NCBI GenBank assembly: GCA_018334595.1
Contig: JAGXLQ010000061.1
Location: forward strand, 1 to 7,693
DNA length: 7,693 bases
Direction: 5' to 3'
Origin: Candidatus Bipolaricaulota bacterium
Lineage (GTDB): Bacteria > Bipolaricaulota > Bipolaricaulia > M55B111
The position numbers and the translations under genes were made by a program. Below, one piece after another: positions 1 through 5,185 of the stretch; position 1 is the stretch's first letter, and the number at the start of each line of letters is the position of its first letter. The notes under the pieces were generated by a model that was not told the origin of the DNA, made no database searches, and saw nothing but the letters and a program-made list of their open reading frames with translations.

Positions 1-607
1 TAGAATGAACGACCTCATTGATGAAGCAAGGATCGAAGGCGAGGTACATCTCGAGGGAAAGAACATTTACGATAACGACGTCGATCCCGTAAAGTTACGC
101 AGGTTGATAGGAATGGTATTTCAAAAACCAAACCCGTTCCCAAAATCAATTTTTGACAACGTAGCCTATGGACCAAGACTGCTTGGCAACAAGAAAAAAG
201 ACAAGTTAAAAAATACCGTTGAAAAATCCTTACGGAGATCTGCATTGTGGGACGAGGTATCCGACAGACTTAACAAATCGGCCTTAAGTCTGTCCGGTGG
301 ACAGCAACAAAGATTATGCATTGCCAGAGCCCTTGCCATCGAACCACACGTTTTACTCATGGATGAACCCGCAAGTGCCCTGGACCCAATCGCTACCAAT
401 AGAATAGAAGACTTAATCCATGACCTGAAGAGAAACTACACTGTTATAATCGTCACCCATAACATGCAACAGGCTGCCCGGATCTCTGACACTACCGCCG
501 TATTCCTTACAGGAGGAAAGCTGGTAGAAGTAGGCCCCACTCAAAAAATCTTTGAAAACCCCGATAATAAACGTGTTGAAGACTATATTACGGGGAAATT
601 TGGATAG
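1..607 (+). CDS. pstB: Phosphate ABC transporter ATP-binding protein PstB (5' partial)
   Basis: ATPase of the high-affinity phosphate importer PstSCAB; it sits on the cytoplasmic face and powers uptake through PstC/PstA. The frame is open to the left edge: the codon before the first visible ATG (position 5) reads Arg, and Arg-Met-Asn-Asp-Leu is an internal PstB motif, so this ATG is not the start. The N-terminal part with Walker A is outside. Numbered from that Met, one sees the Q-loop (Q40 in MVFQKPNPFP), the ABC signature LSGGQ at 96-100, Walker B VLLMDEP at 116-122 with catalytic E121, D-loop SALDP, and the H-loop H152 followed by NMQQAARISD, which is typical of PstB. The C-terminus ENPDNKRVEDYITGKFG is also PstB-specific. 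About 200 residues are visible of a usual length near 250. The usual partner phoU does not follow; a 265-base gap and an unrelated opsin gene do. Confidence 0.97.
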   Translation, partial: RMNDLIDEARIEGEVHLEGKNIYDNDVDPVKLRRLIGMVFQKPNPFPKSIFDNVAYGPRLLGNKKKDKLKNTVEKSLRRSALWDEVSDRLNKSALSLSGGQQQRLCIARALAIEPHVLLMDEPASALDPIATNRIEDLIHDLKRNYTVIIVTHNMQQAARISDTTAVFLTGGKLVEVGPTQKIFENPDNKRVEDYITGKFG

Positions 608-784
608 ATAAGCATCACCCATACCTGCTTGGTCCCATACGAAACCTGCCACCCTATTCCACAGTTCAAACCATTCAACACATCCTGTCATTAGGGCCAA
701 AGCCTAAAAAACCGTATCCCCTATAGGTATGCCCTTAATTCTAAGCTCTTCTATTACTTAATAACTATATCTTGATGATAATAA

Positions 785-830
785 TTTTAATTCCATAACG
801 ATTGTTGTATAATAATGTGGTATCTATACT
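785..830 (+). promoter_or_regulatory. Candidate promoter(s) for the heliorhodopsin gene
   Basis: Two overlapping sigma-70-like arrangements lie in an AT-rich stretch. One is TTGTTG (802-807), 17 bases, TATACT (825-830), which would start transcription near 837 and give a leader of about 35 bases. The other is a perfect -10 box TATAAT (808-813), 17 bases after a poor -35 TTTTAA (785-790). The rest of the gap after pstB (608-784) shows only a short imperfect hairpin around TTAGG/CCTAA near 690-707 without a T tract, and no ORF with a ribosome binding site. Confidence 0.45.
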
Positions 831-856
831 AAAATTTATTTATAACATTATTCAAC

Positions 857-863
857 AAGGAGG
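857..863 (+). promoter_or_regulatory. Ribosome binding site of the heliorhodopsin gene
   Basis: AAGGAGG, a full anti-Shine-Dalgarno match, lies 9 bases before GTG 873. It fixes that GTG as the start, since no ATG in frame has comparable support. The surrounding 14 bases CAAGGAGGAAATAT recur exactly at 3237-3250 in front of the oxidoreductase gene. Confidence 0.9.
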
Positions 864-872
864 AAATATAAA

Positions 873-1664
873 GTGACAGAACAACCTAAAAAGACACCAA
901 GCGACAAACAATTTTCTCGGTTAAGAATGTATAACGCCGGCATGGGGGTTCTACACCTGGTACAGGGAATAGCGATGATAATTTTGAGTAGCGACTTTTC
1001 TTTACCGATAACGACCCTATACCTACAGTTTGACCCCAAAACAACAACCCTAGGACAAAACCTCAATACAATTGGAGAATTACCAATCGGCCCGATGGTA
1101 GCAGTCTTTCTATTTATATCAGCCCTCGCTCATTTCTTCGTATCCACGGTCGGTTTCACTACCTATAAAAATGACCTAAAGGAGAACCTCAACAGAGCAA
1201 GGTGGTATGAATACTCTGCCAGTTCATCGGTGATGATAGTAATTATCGCTATGCTTACGGGAGTTTACGACCTCTCAAGCCTAATTCTAATTTTCTTTGT
1301 TAACGCAGCTATGATCCTGTTCGGCATGGATATGGAAAAGTACAACAACCCGGGAAAAGGCGCCGATTGGACGCCCTTCATTTATGGAACGATCATGGGG
1401 CTAATTCCCTGGGTGGTTATCGGCCTTTATCTGTTCGGCACGGAAACCACAGCCGGTACATCCGTCCCCAACTTCGTTTACGGAATCTTCGGATCCATCT
1501 TCGTCTTCTTTAACGTATTCGCAATTAACATGGTGCTACAGTACAAGAAGGTGGGAAGATGGAGCGACTACCTCTACGGTGAACGCGTGTACGTAATTCT
1601 CAGCCTCTTTGCCAAGAGTGCTCTTGCTTGGCAGGTGTTCGCCGGCACGCTGAGGCCGATGTAG
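873..1664 (+). CDS. Heliorhodopsin
   Basis: Seven-helix retinal protein of the heliorhodopsin family, in the cytoplasmic membrane. Family members are light-sensing, have long photocycles and show no general ion pumping; their physiological role is unsettled. The 263 residues match the family length (about 250-260). Approximate helices are 20-40, 74-96, 109-130, 133-153, 166-188, 201-223 and 239-261. The retinal Schiff-base lysine is K248 in the SLFAK motif of the last helix; the counterion is E113 in RWYEYS of helix 3. H28 in helix 1 and H87 in helix 2 correspond to the two conserved histidines near the chromophore. The long loop after helix 1 (about 41-73) fits the family's extracellular beta segment. 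Basic residues fall in the N-tail and the 2-3 and 6-7 loops, so the N-terminus is cytoplasmic, the inverted topology typical of this family. The start is GTG behind a perfect ribosome binding site. The gene stands alone between its own promoter and a terminator. No retinal-synthesis gene is in the window. Confidence 0.97.
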   Translation: MTEQPKKTPSDKQFSRLRMYNAGMGVLHLVQGIAMIILSSDFSLPITTLYLQFDPKTTTLGQNLNTIGELPIGPMVAVFLFISALAHFFVSTVGFTTYKNDLKENLNRARWYEYSASSSVMIVIIAMLTGVYDLSSLILIFFVNAAMILFGMDMEKYNNPGKGADWTPFIYGTIMGLIPWVVIGLYLFGTETTAGTSVPNFVYGIFGSIFVFFNVFAINMVLQYKKVGRWSDYLYGERVYVILSLFAKSALAWQVFAGTLRPM

Positions 1665-1691
1665 GAGAGTTTTTTAATCTCAACTTGAGCC

Positions 1692-1731
1692 AACGAAAAG
1701 CCCCACTATTACGTGGGGTTTTTCGTTTTTT
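1692..1731 (+). terminator. Intrinsic terminator after heliorhodopsin
   Basis: A 13-bp stem (1694-1706 with 1713-1725, one G-T wobble) with a six-base loop and a GC-rich core CCCCAC/GTGGGG runs into a T tract (1726-1731). It ends the opsin transcript 27 bases after the stop codon and insulates the tRNA unit. Confidence 0.93.
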
Positions 1732-1803
1732 CACATATCTTGGACCCCAAATATATCTTTCGCTGTCTTACATTTTCTCGCCGCGCCCATTGGAAGGATG
1801 AAG

Positions 1804-1832
1804 TTGTGAGAGAAACTGTTTCCAGTTATAAT
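1804..1832 (+). promoter_or_regulatory. Sigma-70-type promoter of the tRNA-Gly transcript
   Basis: TTGTGA (1804-1809) and a perfect TATAAT (1827-1832) are separated by exactly 17 bases. The predicted start near 1839 lies about 10 bases before the tRNA. As no terminator is seen after the tRNA, this promoter probably also drives the glycosylase and TPR genes. Confidence 0.82.
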
Positions 1833-1848
1833 ATTTTACCGGATACTA

Positions 1849-1923
1849 GCGGGCATAGCTCAGTGGTAGAGCGACAGCTTCCCATGCTGTAAGTCGCGGG
1901 TTCGAATCCCGTTGCCCGCTCCA
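1849..1923 (+). tRNA. tRNA-Gly (anticodon CCC), reads GGG
   Basis: A complete cloverleaf can be folded by eye. The acceptor stem is GCGGGCA (1849-1855) with TGCCCGC (1913-1919). The D arm has GCTC/GAGC (1858-1861, 1869-1872). The anticodon stem is ACAGC/GCTGT (1874-1878, 1886-1890) around loop TTCCCAT, with anticodon CCC at 1881-1883. The T arm is GCGGG/CCCGT with loop TTCGAAT (1901-1907). The discriminator base is T1920, as usual for bacterial tRNA-Gly, and CCA is encoded at 1921-1923. All stems pair, so the gene looks functional. Confidence 0.98.
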
Positions 1924-1955
1924 GCTTATACCAGAAAAACAAACTTACAACCTGG

Positions 1956-2564
1956 GTGCTATACGTGGCGAAGAACCATTTAAAGGGTCTGTTCAAGTTG
2001 AACCTTGACGAAATTGCCGAAAAAATCCGAACCTGTACCATGTGTCCTCTCTCGCAGTCGAGGACAAATGCTGTCCCCGGTGAGGGCAAGGACGACGCCG
2101 ACCTCATGTTCGTCGGCGAGGGACCGGGTGCCCAGGAGGACGCGTTAGGACGCCCATTTGTGGGACGGGCGGGAGATAAGTTGACCGAGATTCTCAATTC
2201 CGTAAACATAGATCGGGGTAACGTCTTTATTACCAACGTAGTAAAGTGTCGCCCCCCGGAGAACAGAAATCCCAAGAGCGATGAACAGGAAGCGTGCCTA
2301 CCTTATCTGGAAGCTCAAATCGCTGAGATTAATCCTTCTATAATTGTGACACTGGGGAATACCGCAACCAAGGCCCTCCTCGATAAAGACAGGGGCATCA
2401 CAAAGATAAGGGGAAACTTCTACAACTGGCGGGGTAATATTCAAGTTTTTCCAATGTACCATCCCAGTTACCTGTTGAGAAACCCTTCCAAGGAAAAAGG
2501 TAGTCCAAAGTACGAAACATGGCAGGACATAAAAAAAGTAAACCAGAACCTGACTCCACGTTGA
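1956..2564 (+). CDS. Family 4 uracil-DNA glycosylase (4Fe-4S)
   Basis: Removes uracil from DNA as the first step of base excision repair, acting in the cytoplasm on U:G and U:A. With the GTG 1956 start, the four cluster-binding cysteines are C27 and C30 (CTMC), C98 (KCRPPENRNP) and C114 (QEACLPYL), the family 4 pattern. Catalytic and uracil-pocket motifs are GEGPGAQED at 54-62, N94 in TNVVKC, LGNTATKALL at 133-142 and HPSYLLRNP from H169. The length, near 200, is normal. The start is uncertain: GTG 1956 and GTG 1965 lack a ribosome binding site. TTG 1998 has AAAGGG at 1982-1987 and would give an N-terminus (MNLDEIAEKIRTC) that fits the usual beginning of this family. The gene begins 32 bases after tRNA-Gly with no terminator between, suggesting read-through transcription. 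Its end overlaps the next gene. Confidence 0.95.
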   Translation: MLYVAKNHLKGLFKLNLDEIAEKIRTCTMCPLSQSRTNAVPGEGKDDADLMFVGEGPGAQEDALGRPFVGRAGDKLTEILNSVNIDRGNVFITNVVKCRPPENRNPKSDEQEACLPYLEAQIAEINPSIIVTLGNTATKALLDKDRGITKIRGNFYNWRGNIQVFPMYHPSYLLRNPSKEKGSPKYETWQDIKKVNQNLTPR

Positions 2565-3049
2565 ACTCGGAAAGATCCTCAGTCAAACCAACCGAGAAGA
2601 AGGAGCAGGTAGAGGAAACTATAGAGCAGGCAAAGAAACTAAGAAAAAAGGGGAAGTACGACGAAGGGATTGACCAATTACTAAGCGCACTAAAGCTCGG
2701 GATATTGAAAGACCGCCTGTATTACAGACTGGGAAATATCTACTTCGACGCCGAAGATCTGGACAGGGCAGAGTATTCCTACAAGCGGGCCATCGAAGAG
2801 AACGAAGACCACGTAAACGCCCAACACAACCTGGCGGTAGTTTACCGTAAACAGGGCCGGATTAGCGAATCAGTTAAACAGAGGAAAAAGGCCAAGAAGA
2901 AGGAAATGGAAAAACCCAAAAACCCGGACCTCACCACGCAAGAAAAGAAATACGCCAGAAAATTTGCCTTCAAGTTGATGGCCTTACTTGTCGGTGGCCT
3001 GGCCGGAATTGGGCTCTTAGTCTACTTAATCTCGCGGTTCTTCTTCTAG
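2519..3049 (+). CDS. TPR-repeat protein with C-terminal membrane anchor
   Basis: Function unknown; TPR repeats normally mediate protein-protein contacts. From ATG 2519 the 176 residues comprise a charged, Lys/Glu-rich N-terminal segment (1-35), roughly three TPR units (about 35-61, 67-98 and 99-128; best in LYYRLGNIYFDAEDLDRAEY and VNAQHNLAVVYRKQGRISES), a very basic linker (122-149) and one hydrophobic helix (about 151-171) ending RFFF. There is no signal peptide, so the TPR domain should face the cytoplasm with the tail in the membrane. ATG 2519 overlaps the glycosylase gene by 46 bases and has no good ribosome binding site. TTG 2561 would overlap its stop by 4 bases (TTGA) and remove 14 poorly structured residues; this is a reasonable alternative by translational coupling. 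Either way the two genes are probably co-translated. The family cannot be named. Confidence 0.86.
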   Translation: MAGHKKSKPEPDSTLNSERSSVKPTEKKEQVEETIEQAKKLRKKGKYDEGIDQLLSALKLGILKDRLYYRLGNIYFDAEDLDRAEYSYKRAIEENEDHVNAQHNLAVVYRKQGRISESVKQRKKAKKKEMEKPKNPDLTTQEKKYARKFAFKLMALLVGGLAGIGLLVYLISRFFF

Positions 3050-3082
3050 ACCTGCCTCAGACACCCCACTGCCAACCTCCTT

Positions 3083-3109
3083 ACCGTTACAGATTGGATA
3101 AGTAACGGT
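3083..3109 (+). terminator. Possible weak hairpin terminator after the TPR gene
   Basis: ACCGTTAC (3083-3090) pairs perfectly with GTAACGGT (3102-3109) across an 11-base loop, 34 bases after the stop. The stem is AT-rich and followed by TGCAACTTTTC rather than a clean T run, so termination is uncertain. The rest of this 199-base spacer to 3248 is AT-rich; it holds a -10-like GATAAT at 3162-3167 without a convincing -35 box, and a short bulged GCTATCC/GGTAGC hairpin near 3201-3219. Confidence 0.35.
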
Positions 3110-3237
3110 TGCAACTTTTCACAAAAGGTCGGTTTACTGGTTTAAAAACTATTGTGCATAAGATAATATTAAACAATTGAGATCACATTATTTATCAACG
3201 GCTATCCACTGTCGGTAGCTCAATAGAGTTTTTAACC

Positions 3238-3244
3238 AAGGAGG
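3238..3244 (+). promoter_or_regulatory. Ribosome binding site of the FAD oxidoreductase gene
   Basis: AAGGAGG lies only 4 bases before ATG 3249, the same short spacing as at the xylulokinase gene. It is part of the 14-base string CAAGGAGGAAATAT shared with the heliorhodopsin leader at 856-869. Confidence 0.88.
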
Positions 3245-3248
3245 AAAT

Positions 3249-4601
3249 ATGACTAATACCGATTACCTTATAATTGGCGGAAGCGCAGCTGGCCTGGCAG
3301 CAGGTATAACTGCAAGGCAGTACTACCCGGATTCATCAATAACCTTGATTAGAAAAGAGGAGAACGTCGTCATCCCCTGTGGGATCCCGTACATATTTGG
3401 GACTCTAGACTCGCCCGATCAAAACCTGATCCCCGATGCCCCCCTTCACAATAATGATATCGATCTCGTAATTGATAAAGTAGAGGACATCGACAAGGAA
3501 GAGAAGTGCGTTAAAACATCGAGCGGGGAGGTCTTTTCATACAACAAACTAATAATCGCTACCGGCTCTTCTCCTCTGGAGATACCAATTCCGGGAGTTG
3601 ACCTAGAAAACGTCTTCACCGTGGAAAAGGACCTAGATCACCTGAATAAGATGTTAGATGCCGTCGAAGAGGCAACAGACGTCGTCGTCATCGGCGGTGG
3701 ATTTATGGGTCTCGAATTTGCTGATGAATGCAACAAACAGGACGATACGAACGTAACGGTCGTAGAGAGACTTCCAAACGTACTCCAGCTGGCCTGTGAC
3801 GAGGTGATCTCCGATAAGGTCGAGGCAAAGCTCATGGAGCATGGCGTAAACGTCTTAACCAATACTGAAGTCAAGGAAATAAACGGTGATGAAAGTGTAG
3901 AGTCCGTGTCTATCGGCTCCGGAGATGTACTTGACGCGGACGTCGTCATAATGGGGATTGGTGTTAAGCCTAGCGTGGACCTAGCCCGCTCGGCTGGGTT
4001 GAAGACGAGCGGCAAGCACGGAATATGGGTTGACGACTTCATGAGGACTTCCGACGAACACGTATTCGCTGCTGGTGACTGCGCGGGAAAGAGGGGATAT
4101 CCAAGCGGTGAAGCCCGAGCAGTTAGACTCGCTTCTGTGGCGACCACTGAAGCGAGGGTAGCAGCAACTAACCTCGGAGGAATAAGGCAGAGAATGGAGT
4201 ATCCAATCGGAATATTTTCAACGAAGTTTGGAGACCTGGCGGTTGGCGCTGCGGGCCAAACTGAAAAGGACGCTCGAAAGCTTGGAATTGACATTCTAAC
4301 AACCGAAGCTTCAGCATGTGACAGACATCCGGGAAAGTTACCGGAGTGCACCGAGCTCGGAGTAAAGTTGATATTTGCCAAGGATACGGGGTTAATAATC
4401 GGCGGTCAGGCTTATGGGGGCTCGTCCATCGGTGAAATGATCAACTTTATTGGAGCGTTGATCCAGCATAAGATGCGAGCAGACGAGATCTTTACCTTCC
4501 AGATGGGTACCCATCCCCTACTTACCGCATCCCCGGTCGCATACCAGTTAACCAGTGCAGCTCAAAAGGCCGCGGCAGAACTTAGTAACTCTAGACGGTA
4601 A
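3249..4601 (+). CDS. FAD/NAD(P)-dependent oxidoreductase, NADH oxidase / CoA-disulfide reductase group
   Basis: Flavoprotein of the pyridine nucleotide-disulfide oxidoreductase superfamily, single-cysteine branch, whose members reduce oxygen, CoA disulfide, persulfides or polysulfide with NAD(P)H in the cytoplasm. The FAD-binding Rossmann motif is IIGGSAAGLAAG (about 8-19). The redox-active cysteine is C44 in IPCGIPY, the position of the catalytic cysteine of this group; there is no CxxxxC pair, which excludes glutathione- or thioredoxin-reductase type chemistry. ATGSSP (104-109) and the second Rossmann motif VVIGGGFMGLEF (146-157) follow; the acidic E173 after it favours NADH over NADPH. The second FAD motif is AAGDCA (274-279), and the C-terminal dimerisation domain ends with HPLLTASP (422-429). 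The length of 450 is normal. The exact substrate cannot be read from sequence. It appears monocistronic, with a strong ribosome binding site and a terminator 15 bases after the stop. Confidence 0.92.
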   Translation: MTNTDYLIIGGSAAGLAAGITARQYYPDSSITLIRKEENVVIPCGIPYIFGTLDSPDQNLIPDAPLHNNDIDLVIDKVEDIDKEEKCVKTSSGEVFSYNKLIIATGSSPLEIPIPGVDLENVFTVEKDLDHLNKMLDAVEEATDVVVIGGGFMGLEFADECNKQDDTNVTVVERLPNVLQLACDEVISDKVEAKLMEHGVNVLTNTEVKEINGDESVESVSIGSGDVLDADVVIMGIGVKPSVDLARSAGLKTSGKHGIWVDDFMRTSDEHVFAAGDCAGKRGYPSGEARAVRLASVATTEARVAATNLGGIRQRMEYPIGIFSTKFGDLAVGAAGQTEKDARKLGIDILTTEASACDRHPGKLPECTELGVKLIFAKDTGLIIGGQAYGGSSIGEMINFIGALIQHKMRADEIFTFQMGTHPLLTASPVAYQLTSAAQKAAAELSNSRR

Positions 4602-4615
4602 AAAAGCTTTAACAG

Positions 4616-4655
4616 CGGGTACCGACGAGAGAGTAGCCCTTTTCGTCGGTACCCG
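4616..4655. terminator. Shared hairpin terminator between convergent units
   Basis: A perfect 13-bp stem CGGGTACCGACGA / TCGTCGGTACCCG (4616-4628 with 4643-4655) with a 14-base loop lies in the 68-base gap between the plus-strand oxidoreductase and the minus-strand lyxose isomerase. Flanks are ACTTT on the right; on the left an A-run (4600-4605) reads as T's on the minus strand after a ten-base gap. It probably stops transcription from both sides, though neither flank has an ideal T tract. Confidence 0.85.
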
Positions 4656-4669
4656 ACTTTAGAAATACT

Positions 4670-5185
4670 CTAACGTTCTATCGCGGGGTTTGTAAATACG
4701 TCTAGGTCGTCCCTGGAACGTGAAGAAAATTCTGAGACAATTGCACCTTCCTTTCCGGCTTGAAACCAGTGTTTCGTATCGGCTCGTATCGTAAATTGCT
4801 CGCCGGGGTACAAGATTATTTCCTTCTTTACTGTATAGTACTCTTCATTTCCCGGCGGGGCATTACAGTTTCTGTCTCGGGTTCTCTCGCCTTCAACGTA
4901 CAGGAAGACCTTTCCGTGACGACAGCGAAACGTCTCCATCTTCCCCTCACTTCCACCTACAGGAGGGTGCCTGTGTTCAGGGCAGGTCTGTCCAGGAAAA
5001 AGAACCATCTCTTTGGCGCAATATCTGGAGTTGTTAACGTAAACGATGAGTTGAAGACCAATCTCGTCAAGCCTTTCCAGTCCAAAATCGGTTACCTCTA
5101 TCCGATCCTTCTCCCCCTCCGTCAGGACAATACCCTTCTCCTCAAATTCCCTTGTCGTCCTCTTTTTTGCCTCTTTAAAGTTCAT
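4670..5185 (-). CDS. D-lyxose isomerase (cupin D-lyxose/D-mannose ketol-isomerase)
   Basis: Metal-dependent cupin that interconverts D-lyxose and D-xylulose; characterised members also act on D-mannose/D-fructose. The 171 residues match the short bacterial form (about 165-190). The cupin barrel spans about 55-155. Metal ligands by family pattern are H71 and H73 in CPEHRHPP, E84 in GKMETF, and H139 in TKHWFQAG; the substrate-pocket strings GKVFLYVEGE (91-100) and VSEFSSRSRDD (150-160) are also typical. ATG 5185 overlaps the xylulokinase stop by 4 bases (ATGA) and has GGAGG seven bases upstream, so the two genes are translationally coupled. That context favours D-xylulose, the kinase substrate, as the physiological product. 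It is the last gene of the minus-strand operon. The family assignment is firm; substrate preference is inferred from the neighbour. Confidence 0.87.
   Translation of the reverse strand: MNFKEAKKRTTREFEEKGIVLTEGEKDRIEVTDFGLERLDEIGLQLIVYVNNSRYCAKEMVLFPGQTCPEHRHPPVGGSEGKMETFRCRHGKVFLYVEGERTRDRNCNAPPGNEEYYTVKKEIILYPGEQFTIRADTKHWFQAGKEGAIVSEFSSRSRDDLDVFTNPAIER

Noticed and set aside
690..707. TTAGG/CCTAA hairpin as terminator for pstB
   Set aside because: Five base pairs and an A-run instead of T-run downstream on the plus strand; too weak to call.
711..735. Palindrome-like CCTATAGG between pstB and the opsin gene
   Set aside because: Only the central 8 bases are symmetric; the outward bases do not pair, so an operator cannot be supported.
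1849..1923. tRNA-Gly as an integration (att) site
   Set aside because: No integrase gene and no second copy of the tRNA 3' end in the window; the genes downstream are ordinary chromosomal ones.
1826..2275. 149-codon minus-strand ORF crossing the tRNA and the glycosylase start
   Set aside because: Its C-terminal part (ATGFEPATYSMGSC) is the well-known spurious translation of the antisense strand of a tRNA. No ribosome binding site or family resemblance.
3152..3187. CRP-like TTGTG ... TCACA arrangement before the oxidoreductase gene
   Set aside because: The half-sites are far too widely spaced for a CRP-type operator.
3638..4381. Long (247-codon) minus-strand ORF inside the oxidoreductase gene
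   Set aside because: Shadow of a well-supported gene: Ser/Thr/Pro-rich low-complexity product, no recognisable domain, no ribosome binding site.
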